This document shows positions 34,862-42,030 of a DNA stretch of 64,000 nt, one piece after another (the first letter of the stretch is position 1; each line of letters begins with the position of its first letter). The notes below the pieces were generated by a model. That model saw only the letters and a program-made list of their open reading frames with translations. It ran no database searches and was not told where the DNA came from. A program made the position numbers and the translations under genes. The stretch is from Amycolatopsis pittospori (GTDB taxonomy: Bacteria; Actinomycetota; Actinomycetes; Mycobacteriales; Pseudonocardiaceae): the NCBI RefSeq assembly GCF_013870525.1, contig NZ_JACBXD010000014.1:1-64000 (forward strand). Reading direction: 5' to 3'.

Positions 34862-35313
34862 GCCTCCAAGCTAGGCGGTGTGTAGCCGTCCCACTCCGGG
34901 ACCGGTTCATCGCTGAGCGCCGCGCCGAGCCGGTCGAGGTAGAAATGCCAGCCCTTGGCGATGTCCGAGGTGTCCCAGTCGGGCTTGGGCATCCGGTGCA
35001 CGAAGTCGAGCACCGTTCCCGACCCCTGTGGCGTCAGGGTGAGCTCCACCCGCCAGGTGGTCGGCTCGCTGGGGTTCTCCAGATCCATGACCAGCCGTTT
35101 CGGCGGATCGCATTCGCGGATGACGCCGGGCGCCGGTTCGGAACCCTCCTCCGCGGTCATCAAGAGCATGATCGTGTTGCCGACGCCGGGCTCACCCGTC
35201 CACGTGCCGATCCAGCGGGCCGTGCGGTCGGACTCGGTGAGCGCCGACCAGACGTCGTCGATCGGGTCCGGGTACTCGCGCCGGAGTTCGATCAGGGTCT
35301 CTTCGCTGTCCAT
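34858..35313 (-). CDS. SRPBCC/AHSA1-domain protein
   Basis: A 151-residue START-like fold protein. IELRREYPDPIDDVWSALTE starts the domain, RWIGTWTGEPGVGNTI follows, and the last third has GWHFYLDRLGAAL. Members bind hydrophobic ligands or act as Hsp90-type co-chaperone domains. The ATG at 35313 lies 7 nt after a good -10 box, so the mRNA is probably leaderless. It is the first gene of an operon with the SDR. Confidence 0.84.
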   Translation of the reverse strand: MDSEETLIELRREYPDPIDDVWSALTESDRTARWIGTWTGEPGVGNTIMLLMTAEEGSEPAPGVIRECDPPKRLVMDLENPSEPTTWRVELTLTPQGSGTVLDFVHRMPKPDWDTSDIAKGWHFYLDRLGAALSDEPVPEWDGYTPPSLEA

Positions 35314-35320
35314 GGTGCGA

Positions 35321-35349
35321 AGATAACCGCAGACTTAATTAAGCGTCAA
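35321..35349 (-). promoter_or_regulatory. Consensus promoter with CTTAATTAAG in the spacer
   Basis: Read leftward, TTGACG (35349-35344), a 17-bp spacer and TTATCT (35326-35321) form a near-ideal promoter 7 nt before the SRPBCC start. The 10-bp palindrome CTTAATTAAG (35334-35343) fills the spacer and could be a repressor site. Confidence 0.65.
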
Positions 35350-35350
35350 C

Positions 35351-36286
35351 TTATTCGTTAGTCAGGACGAGCCGTCCCCGGAGACCGCCCGCCGCCAGCC
35401 GCTTGTGCGCCTTCGTGGCCTCCTCCAGTGGGAGAGTGTCCGCCACGCGTAAGGCGAGCACGCCGTCGTCGACCAGCTTCACGAGTCCGGCCAAGGCGGC
35501 GCCGTCCGCGCGGATCCACACGTGCTCGACGCGGATCCCGCGCAAGGGGATCGGCGCCGCGCCGGCCGCGAACACCACGAAGCGGCCCTGGGCCCGAACC
35601 GCGTCCAGGGCGTCGAGGCCGAGCAGTGCCGTGTCGAGCGCCGCGTCCACGCCGCCGGGGATCTCCGCCCGTACACGGTCGGCCAGGAAGTCGCCGCGGG
35701 GCAGGAAGACGTCGGCGCCGAAACCGCGGACGACGTCCTCATCGGACTCGCCGGCGACCGCGACCACCCGGAAACCCTTGGCGTGGGCCAACGAGACCGC
35801 GTACCCGCCGACAGCGCCCGCCGCGCCGGTCACGAGCACCGTCGCTCCCGGCGGAAGGTCGACCAGATCCAATGCCTGGACCGCGGTGAGGCCGTTCAAC
35901 GGCAACGTCGCGGCCTCCGGCAAGGACACTGTGGACGCACTCGCGATCGCGTGCGCGTCGAGCACGACGTACTCGGCGTAAGTGCCGAGCGCGGTCGCCG
36001 GCCGGTCCCGCAGGCCGATCACGGCGTCGCCGGGCACGAAGCCGGTGACGCCGTCGCCCACCGTGTCCACGATCCCGGCCACGTCCCAGCCGATCCCGAC
36101 CGCTTCCCTCGGCGGGACGATCCCGGCCTCGGTCAGGAATCCCGACCGGGTGGCGGCGTCGACCGGGTTCACCCCGGCCGCCGCCACCTTCACCCGCACC
36201 TGGCCGCGGCCCGGCTCGGTCACCGGGACTTCAGCGAACTCCAAGACCTCCGGACCGCCGAACCGGCGGACCACCACTGCGCGCAT
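35351..36286 (-). CDS. Zinc-independent quinone oxidoreductase (MDR family)
   Basis: A 311-residue medium-chain reductase. The N-terminal GroES-like domain has VRRFGGPEVLEFAEVPV and AAGVNPVDAATRSG; the Rossmann part has VLVTGAAGAVGGYAVSLA. Zinc-binding cysteines are missing, as in quinone reductases using NADPH. It is divergent from an HxlR regulator, and dyads lie in the 104-bp gap. This pairing of HxlR and a quinone reductase is common and suggests response to electrophiles or quinones; that is inference. Confidence 0.87.
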   Translation of the reverse strand: MRAVVVRRFGGPEVLEFAEVPVTEPGRGQVRVKVAAAGVNPVDAATRSGFLTEAGIVPPREAVGIGWDVAGIVDTVGDGVTGFVPGDAVIGLRDRPATALGTYAEYVVLDAHAIASASTVSLPEAATLPLNGLTAVQALDLVDLPPGATVLVTGAAGAVGGYAVSLAHAKGFRVVAVAGESDEDVVRGFGADVFLPRGDFLADRVRAEIPGGVDAALDTALLGLDALDAVRAQGRFVVFAAGAAPIPLRGIRVEHVWIRADGAALAGLVKLVDDGVLALRVADTLPLEEATKAHKRLAAGGLRGRLVLTNE

Positions 36287-36349
36287 CGTTTCCCTCCAAG
36301 GTTCCGTTCCCCGCGAACGTAGGGGGAGTTACTCTCCATCGGGAAGTAC

Positions 36350-36363
36350 GCACCTGGAGGTGC
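36350..36363. promoter_or_regulatory. HxlR-type dyad in the divergent gap
   Basis: GCACCTGGAGGTGC is a perfect inverted repeat (6-bp arms) preceded by AAGTAC. HxlR proteins bind sites of the form GTAC plus dyad. It lies 27 bp before the HxlR start and 63 bp from the reductase start. Confidence 0.45.
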
Positions 36364-36390
36364 CCAACCCACGCGGAGGTACGGCGAACC

Positions 36391-36822
36391 GTGGTCACGC
36401 GCACGGCACAGGAACGGCGGGACGAGGAGAAACGGGCCTACGACGCCTATCTCGCGGCCTGTCCCGCCCGGAAGCTGCTCGACGAGGTCTCGGGCAAATG
36501 GGTCAGCCTCATCCTCGTCGCGCTCGGCGACGGGCCCCAGCGCTACAGCGACCTGTCCCGCCGGATCGCGGGCGTCAGCCAGAAGATGCTCACGCAGACG
36601 TTGCGAGCCCTGGAACGGGACGGTCTGCTGACCCGCACCGTCACGCCGTGTGTACCGGTCCGCGTCGACTACGAACTCACCGATCTCGGCCGGAGTCTCT
36701 TGCGGCTGGTGGCCGGGATCAAGGACTGGGCGGAGACGCATTTCGACGAGGTCGACGCCGCCAGGGCCGGTTACGACGCGCGATCAGCGGCACTCACCAT
36801 CGGGGCGGACGGCGAGGGCTAG
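36391..36822 (+). CDS. HxlR family transcriptional regulator
   Basis: A 143-residue winged-helix protein. The pattern CPARKLLDEVSGKWVSLILV, then GPQRYSDLSRRIAGVSQKML and RALERDGLLTRTV, is characteristic; the cysteine in CPARK is the redox-sensitive residue in related QorR and HypR proteins. GTG 36391 opens MVTRTAQERR. It is divergent from the quinone reductase and probably represses it. It ends 9 bp before pafB, whose -10 box overlaps its last codons. Confidence 0.84.
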   Translation: MVTRTAQERRDEEKRAYDAYLAACPARKLLDEVSGKWVSLILVALGDGPQRYSDLSRRIAGVSQKMLTQTLRALERDGLLTRTVTPCVPVRVDYELTDLGRSLLRLVAGIKDWAETHFDEVDAARAGYDARSAALTIGADGEG

Positions 36823-36831
36823 GGTTACCGG

Positions 36832-37812
36832 GTGTCCACCGCACGCGCCGAACGATTGGTCAACCTGGTCCTGGCCCTCCTGTCCACCCGGCAGTACCTC
36901 ACCGCCGAGCGGATCCGGGGCATCGTGCCCGGGTATGCCGACGCGGCCAGCGACGAGGCCTACTTCCGCATGTTCGAGCGCGACAAGACCGAACTGCGCG
37001 AACTCGGCATCCCGCTGGAGACCGGCCGCAACTCCGCCTTCGACGGGATCGACGGCTACCGCATCGCGCGCCGCGACTACGAACTCGGCGAGATCGATCT
37101 CGCGCCCGACGAGGCGACCGCGGTCGGTCTCGCCGTCCGGTTGTGGGACTCGCCGGAACTGACCGGGGAAGCACAGGGCGCGCTGGTGAAACTCCGCGCC
37201 GCCGGGGTCGAGGTCGACGACCACGCCCCGACCGTCGTCGAACCCCGTGTCCGCGCGGAATCGGCGTTCGGTCCGCTGCTCGCCGCCGTCCAGGCCGGGC
37301 AGGCCGTGCGGTTCGAATACCGGCGCAGCGGCTCGGCCGAACGTAAGATCCGCACCCTCGAACCGTGGGGCGTCGTGTCCTGGCGCGCCCGCTGGTACGT
37401 CGTCGGACATGACAGGGACCGTGGCGCGTCTCGATGTTTCCGCCTTTCCCGCGTCACCGGGAAGGTCGAGCCCGTCGGAAAACCCGGCGTCGTCGAGCGT
37501 CCGGAAGGGGTCAATCTCCTGCAGATGGTCTCGGCCAGCAGCAGTGAGGACCCGTCCGCTGCCACCACCGCCAGCGTCTGGGTGGCCGACGGCCGTGCCG
37601 CCGGGGTTCGCCGCCGCGGTCGCGTCGTCGGCCGAAGCGACGCCGGGGGAGAAGAAGGCGACCTCGTGGAGATCGAGCTGTATTACCCGGAATCGGCCGC
37701 GGATTGGCTCACCGCCCACGGCCCGGACGTCCTGGTCCTCGAACCCGAGGTCCTCGCGAAGTCCGTCTTCAGTCGCCTCGAAGCCATCGCGCACTCCGGT
37801 GGTGCCCGATGA
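36832..37812 (+). CDS. pafB: WYL-domain transcriptional regulator PafB
   Basis: A 326-residue regulator with an N-terminal helix-turn-helix (RAERLVNLVLALLSTRQYLT) and a WYL domain near 155-230 (FEYRRSG, then LEPWGVVSWRARWYVVGHD). With PafC it activates most DNA-damage genes in mycobacteria, independent of LexA. GTG 36832 follows TAGGGT (36820-36825) by 6 nt, so the transcript is likely leaderless. It overlaps pafC by 4 nt (ATGA). pafA is 5.2 kb upstream, separated by regulator cassettes. Confidence 0.93.
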   Translation: MSTARAERLVNLVLALLSTRQYLTAERIRGIVPGYADAASDEAYFRMFERDKTELRELGIPLETGRNSAFDGIDGYRIARRDYELGEIDLAPDEATAVGLAVRLWDSPELTGEAQGALVKLRAAGVEVDDHAPTVVEPRVRAESAFGPLLAAVQAGQAVRFEYRRSGSAERKIRTLEPWGVVSWRARWYVVGHDRDRGASRCFRLSRVTGKVEPVGKPGVVERPEGVNLLQMVSASSSEDPSAATTASVWVADGRAAGVRRRGRVVGRSDAGGEEGDLVEIELYYPESAADWLTAHGPDVLVLEPEVLAKSVFSRLEAIAHSGGAR

Positions 37813-38786
37813 GCGCCACCGGACGGATGCCGCGCCTGCTCGCCCTCGTGCCGTATCTGCTCGCCCGGCCCGGTATCAAGATCACCGACGCCGCCCACGA
37901 CTTCGACGTCACGCCCAAGCAGCTCCGCAAGGACCTCGAACTGCTCTGGATGTGCGGGCTGCCCGGCTACGGCCCGGGTGACCTGATCGACCTGTCCTTC
38001 GAAGGCGACACGATCGTCGTCACCCACGACGCCGGTATGAACCGCCCACTGCGGCTCACCGGCGGCGAGGCGACGGCCATGCTCGTCGCCCTCCGCGCGC
38101 TGGCCGAGACGCCGGGCGTGCTCGACGCCGACGCGGTCCGTCGCGCGATCGCGAAGATCGAAGCCGCCGCCGGCCAGGCTCAGCCGTCCGGTGTGGTCGT
38201 CGGCGGGGGAGTCCGCGAAGGCAAGAAGACCGCCAGGACCCGTGAAGCCGTCCGAGCCGCGCTCACCGCGAAGCGCGCCTTGCGGATCCGGTACTACACC
38301 GCGTCCAAGGACGAGATCACCGAACGCACCGTGGATCCGATGCGGCTGCTCATCGTCCAGGCCGTCGGCTACCTCGAAGCGTGGTGCCGTCGCGCCGAGG
38401 ACGTGCGGTTGTTCCGGCTCGACCGCATCGACGAACTCACCGTGCTCGACGAGCCGGCCGTGCCGCCCGCGCACGCCCGGCCGACCGACATCTCCGACGG
38501 CGTCTTCCGGCCGCGTCCCGATCAGCAGGAAGCCGTCCTCGTTCTCGATCCGGACGCACGCTGGGTGGCCGAGTACTACCCCTGCGAGGAACTCGACGAA
38601 CTCGACGGCGGCCGTCTGAGCATCCGGATGCGGTACGCGGACGAGTCGTGGATGGTCCGGCTGATCCTCGGTCTCGGCGGAGACGCGCAGGTCGAGAGCC
38701 CCGCCGCGCTCGGGGAGGCGGTTCGTCGCCGGGCGTCCGACGCGCTGGCTCGGGCTCGTCACCTTGCGTCAACCTGCGAGCAGTAG
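37809..38786 (+). CDS. pafC: WYL-domain transcriptional regulator PafC
   Basis: A 325-residue partner of PafB. The helix-turn-helix part is RLLALVPYLLARPGIKITDAAHDF followed by TPKQLRKDLELLWMCGLPG (shown broken at the turn), and the WYL domain near 175-230 reads RIRYYTASKDEITERTVDP then LEAWCRRAEDVRLFRLDRI. The start at 37809 overlaps the pafB stop by 4 nt, giving tight coupling and a 1:1 heterodimer. It is followed after 9 bp by a leaderless small membrane protein gene and then tatA. Confidence 0.93.
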   Translation: MSATGRMPRLLALVPYLLARPGIKITDAAHDFDVTPKQLRKDLELLWMCGLPGYGPGDLIDLSFEGDTIVVTHDAGMNRPLRLTGGEATAMLVALRALAETPGVLDADAVRRAIAKIEAAAGQAQPSGVVVGGGVREGKKTARTREAVRAALTAKRALRIRYYTASKDEITERTVDPMRLLIVQAVGYLEAWCRRAEDVRLFRLDRIDELTVLDEPAVPPAHARPTDISDGVFRPRPDQQEAVLVLDPDARWVAEYYPCEELDELDGGRLSIRMRYADESWMVRLILGLGGDAQVESPAALGEAVRRRASDALARARHLASTCEQ

Positions 38787-38795
38787 GGTGACGCC

Positions 38796-39005
38796 GTGTC
38801 GTACCTCCCGAGCATCGCGCTCGCCGTCGCGGGGCTGATCGCTCTCTTTGTTCTGCTAATCAAGTTACGCGGAGTCTTGCGCGTGCTCACCCATACGATG
38901 AGCATGGTGGCTACGAACACCCGAAAACGGACAGGGCTCCTTCGCGCTCGGTCCGCCGCGCTCCGCGTGGCGATCGCGCAACGACGTGGGCTCGAAGACC
39001 GGTAA
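38796..39005 (+). CDS. Small single-pass membrane protein, unknown
   Basis: A 69-residue protein with one transmembrane helix (residues 5-24, [20 protein letters not shown]) and a basic cytoplasmic tail rich in Arg. TAGGGT lies 6 nt before the GTG, indicating a leaderless start. It sits between pafC and tatA, where a TatA-like accessory or a scaffold would fit, but it lacks the TatA FG hinge. Function unknown. Confidence 0.7.
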   Translation: MSYLPSIALAVAGLIALFVLLIKLRGVLRVLTHTMSMVATNTRKRTGLLRARSAALRVAIAQRRGLEDR

Positions 39006-39042
39006 CATCACACCTAGAGACTCGAGAAGGAGGCCGCAAACG

Positions 39043-39381
39043 ATGAACGCGCTGCAGCCGTGGCACATCATCATCCTGGTGCTCGTCGTTGTTCTGCTGT
39101 TCGGCGCCAAGAGGCTTCCGGACGCCGCGCGGTCCATCGGCAAGTCCATGAAGATCTTCAAGGCCGAGACCAAGGACATGGCCGGAGACAAGGACAAGGC
39201 CGCGGAGACCGAAGAGGTCGAGACGAAGCAGCTGCCGCAGGCCACCACGCCTGCCGCGCCCGCCACCTCGTCCGCGCAGGACAAGCAGGTCGCCGACCTC
39301 CAGCGCCAGCTCGACGAGCTCAAGAAGCAGCAGGCCGCCACGCCCGCTCCGGCCGAGCAGGCGCAGAAGAACGCCAGCTGA
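39043..39381 (+). CDS. tatA: Sec-independent protein translocase TatA
   Basis: A 112-residue translocase subunit. [20 protein letters not shown] holds the short membrane helix and the FGAKRLPD hinge, followed by an amphipathic helix ([14 protein letters not shown]). The tail is longer than usual, with an Ala/Pro/Gln-rich part and a short coiled coil ([15 protein letters not shown]). Rings of TatA form the pore for folded proteins. GAAGGAGG gives a strong ribosome site for ATG 39043. A hairpin separates it from tatC, which could raise TatA over TatC. Confidence 0.95.
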   Translation: MNALQPWHIIILVLVVVLLFGAKRLPDAARSIGKSMKIFKAETKDMAGDKDKAAETEEVETKQLPQATTPAAPATSSAQDKQVADLQRQLDELKKQQAATPAPAEQAQKNAS

Positions 39382-39431
39382 CCGGTTCGTGGCAAGCAGC
39401 TTCTAGACAGCTCAGCGGAGCCTGTTCGCGG

Positions 39432-39461
39432 ATGAGCGCGCCGAAGTCACGGCGCGCTCAT
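39432..39461 (+). terminator. Intra-operon hairpin between tatA and tatC
   Basis: ATGAGCGCGCCG (39432-39443) and CGGCGCGCTCAT (39450-39461) are perfect 12-bp arms with a 6-nt loop, 30 bp before tatC. It may act as a partial terminator or mRNA-end stabiliser. Confidence 0.6.
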
Positions 39462-39490
39462 GGTGGACCCTGACGAGAACGGACTGTTCA

Positions 39491-40462
39491 GTGGCGGATT
39501 CCGCCTCGGGTGAGGAGCGCCGCGGGTCGACGCGGCGCAAGCGCAGCCGTCGGAAGAACCCCGACGGCACGATGACGCTCATCGAGCACATCTACGAGTT
39601 CCGGCGCCGCCTGGGCTTCGCGCTGCTCGCCATCCTGGTCGGCGGGATCATCGGTTTCCTCTGGTTCCAGACCAAGGTGGGTCCGATCCCGTCCCTCGGG
39701 CAGATCATGACCGGCCCGTACTGCGGTATCCCGTGGCAGCGCCGGCTCGGCGGCACGCCCGACGGCCCTTGCCAGCTGCTGCAGACGGTCCCGTTCGAAG
39801 CCTTCATGATTCAGCTGAAGGTCGGTATCGCCGCGGGTTCGGTGCTGCTGGCGCCGCTGTGGCTCTACCAGCTCTGGGCGTTCATCGCGCCCGGCCTCTA
39901 CTCGAAGGAGCGCAAGTACGCGCTCACCTTCGTCGCCTTCGCCTCGGTGCTCTTCGCGGGCGGCGCCGTGCTCGCCTACTTGCTCATCCCGCACGCTCTC
40001 GAGCTGCTGATGAACTTCGGTGGCGACCAGTTCATCACCGCCCTCACCGGTGACAAGTACATCTCGTTCATCCTGTCGCTGCTGCTGATCTTCGGCGTCA
40101 GTTTCGAACTCCCGCTGCTCGTGGTGATGTTGAACCGCGTCGGCGTCCTGAAGTACCAGATGCTGAAGAAGTGGCGCCGCGGCCTGATCATGGTCGTGTT
40201 CGTCTTCGCCGCGTTCGCCACGCCCGGCTCCGACCCGTTCTCGATGCTCGCACTGGCGGGGGCGCTGGTCGTGTTGCTGGAGCTGTCCATCCAGATCGCG
40301 CGCTTCCACGATCGCAAACTGGACAAGGAACGCGGCACCGAGGGCTGGGACCAGCTCGACGACGACGAGGCCGCGCCGTTCGACTACACGCCGAGCACGA
40401 TCGACGACGAACCCTCGGCCACCACCGGTGGCAAGCGGTCCAGTACCGACGACGTCACCTGA
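39491..40462 (+). CDS. tatC: Sec-independent protein translocase TatC
   Basis: A 323-residue membrane protein with six helices. MTLIEHIYEFRRRLG near the start is the conserved signal-peptide-binding region, PFEAFMIQLKVG is in the second helix loop, and FGVSFELPLLVV and ATPGSDPFSML mark helices four and five. An extra basic N-terminal stretch (RRGSTRRKRSRRKN) and an acidic tail flank the core. GTG 39491 is used; MTLIEH could be a later start but the basic tail is common in actinobacteria. It recognises twin-arginine signals. Lipid kinase gene follows after 8 bp. Confidence 0.95.
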   Translation: MADSASGEERRGSTRRKRSRRKNPDGTMTLIEHIYEFRRRLGFALLAILVGGIIGFLWFQTKVGPIPSLGQIMTGPYCGIPWQRRLGGTPDGPCQLLQTVPFEAFMIQLKVGIAAGSVLLAPLWLYQLWAFIAPGLYSKERKYALTFVAFASVLFAGGAVLAYLLIPHALELLMNFGGDQFITALTGDKYISFILSLLLIFGVSFELPLLVVMLNRVGVLKYQMLKKWRRGLIMVVFVFAAFATPGSDPFSMLALAGALVVLLELSIQIARFHDRKLDKERGTEGWDQLDDDEAAPFDYTPSTIDDEPSATTGGKRSSTDDVT

Positions 40463-40470
40463 GCCCGGCC

Positions 40471-41346
40471 ATGCACGCGGCACTGGCCGTCCACCCCGCC
40501 TCCGGCAACGGTGCCGCGGGACGGCTGATGGAGTCGGTCGCGGCGCGGCTGCGGCCCGCCGTCGACCGGCTCGACGTCCTCGTCGCGAACACGGTCGAGG
40601 AATCCCGCGCGCTGATGACCGATTCGGGCGCGGCCGGGCTGGACGTGCTCGTCGTCCTCGGCGGTGACGGCTCGGTGCATGAAGGAGTCCAGTTCTGCGC
40701 CGAATCCGGTGTCGCACTGGGCGTCGTTCCCGCCGGCACCGGCAACGACTTCGGCCGGGCGCTCGGTATCCCCGAAGAACCGCACAAGGCCGCCGACGCG
40801 GTCGCGAGGCGGATCGCCGCCGGGAACCGGCGCCGGATCGACCTCGGCCGCGCCGGTGGCGAATGGTTCGCCACCGTCCTGTGCTCCGGTTTCGACGCCC
40901 TCGTCACCGAACGGGCCAACCGCCTGCGCTGGCCGACCGGCCCGCGCCGCTACGACGTCGCGATCCTGGGTGAGCTGGCCGCGTTCCAGCCCCGGCCGGT
41001 CGTGCTCCGCACCGACGTCGAGACCCTCGAACTCGACGCCACCATGATCGCGGTCGGCAACACGCCGTTCTACGGCGGCGGCATGCGGATCTGTCCCGAC
41101 GCCGACCCCGAGGACGGGCGGTTCGACGTCACCGTCGTGGGCAACGCGACCCGGCGCGATCTGCTCCGCATGCTGCCCGGTGTCCGATCTGGGCGCCATG
41201 TCGCGCATCCGGCGGTCCGGACGCTCAAAGCCACCGAGATCCACCTCGCCGGCAGCGACCTGCCCGTCTACGCCGACGGCGAACCGCTGGGCAGGCTGCC
41301 GATCGACATCACCTGCGTCCCCGGGGCCCTCACCCTCCTCGGCTGA
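40471..41346 (+). CDS. Diacylglycerol/lipid kinase
   Basis: A 291-residue kinase of the DagK family. LAVHPASGNGAAGRL starts the fold, VVLGGDGSVHEGV is the GGDG nucleotide loop and VPAGTGNDFGRALG follows; the C-terminal lobe has VYADGEPLGRLP. It phosphorylates diacylglycerol or a similar lipid. It starts 8 bp after tatC and is clearly in that operon. Its 3' end overlaps the convergent zinc-ribbon gene by 17 bp. A second kinase domain of this family is in the PAP2 fusion at 28610. Confidence 0.88.
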   Translation: MHAALAVHPASGNGAAGRLMESVAARLRPAVDRLDVLVANTVEESRALMTDSGAAGLDVLVVLGGDGSVHEGVQFCAESGVALGVVPAGTGNDFGRALGIPEEPHKAADAVARRIAAGNRRRIDLGRAGGEWFATVLCSGFDALVTERANRLRWPTGPRRYDVAILGELAAFQPRPVVLRTDVETLELDATMIAVGNTPFYGGGMRICPDADPEDGRFDVTVVGNATRRDLLRMLPGVRSGRHVAHPAVRTLKATEIHLAGSDLPVYADGEPLGRLPIDITCVPGALTLLG

Positions 41347-41917
41347 CCCCGGCGTAGCCGCCCGCGCGCCAGACCTGGGCCCGGAACGACGCGGCCGACA
41401 TCAGTTCGCCGCGGGGGAGGAACACGCCGCCGCAGCGATGGCAGAACCACCCCTGCCGCCAGTGGGCCAGCGCGTCCGGGATGCCGCGCCGGATCCGGGC
41501 GTTGCGCCGCAGCCGGAGCACGAACAGCACCGCGAACAGCGCCACCAGCGCGAACGCGCCGAACGGGAAGATCCACGCCCCGATCGCCGCCCCGAGGCGT
41601 CCGCCCGCGGTCGGCGCGGGGTTCTCGGCGAGCACCTCGTTCGCGAACGAGACGAAAACGAACGCGGGGATCAGCAGGAACAGGGCCAGCGTCAGGAAAC
41701 ACCCGCCACCGCGAAGCACCGGGTACGGGTTGAGCGCGGCGGCCGTCGCGGTCACCGAAACGCCCCGATGCGTGCTCGCCGTGTAGACGACGCCGTCGCC
41801 CGCCGGGATGGCCGTCATCGGCCCCTGCACCCGGTAGGTGGTCTGCCCGCCCTGGAACACCGCCGGCACGCTCTGCACCTGGTCGACCTGCGCGCACTGC
41901 GGGCAAGCGATCTCCAT
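41330..41917 (-). CDS. Zinc-ribbon membrane protein, unknown
   Basis: About 195 residues. An N-terminal ACPQCAQ and a later WFCHRCGGVFLP supply four cysteines for a zinc site split across the chain. Two hydrophobic helices (about 72-92 and 109-131) lie between them. ATG 41917 is chosen because MEIACPQC is typical of such ribbons and GAGGGGGAC precedes it. Function unknown. It is embedded, in opposite direction, between the lipid kinase and helY genes. Confidence 0.72.
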   Translation of the reverse strand: MEIACPQCAQVDQVQSVPAVFQGGQTTYRVQGPMTAIPAGDGVVYTASTHRGVSVTATAAALNPYPVLRGGGCFLTLALFLLIPAFVFVSFANEVLAENPAPTAGGRLGAAIGAWIFPFGAFALVALFAVLFVLRLRRNARIRRGIPDALAHWRQGWFCHRCGGVFLPRGELMSAASFRAQVWRAGGYAGVSRGG

Positions 41918-42030
41918 GGCGTCCCCCTCTCGATCACGAATCCGTGCCTTCGATGCCGGAAGGGCGTCCGCCGTTCCCGTGATCGTCACACCGAGTGCGA
42001 ACTGTCGGTGCCGTATGGAACCCTGACGAA

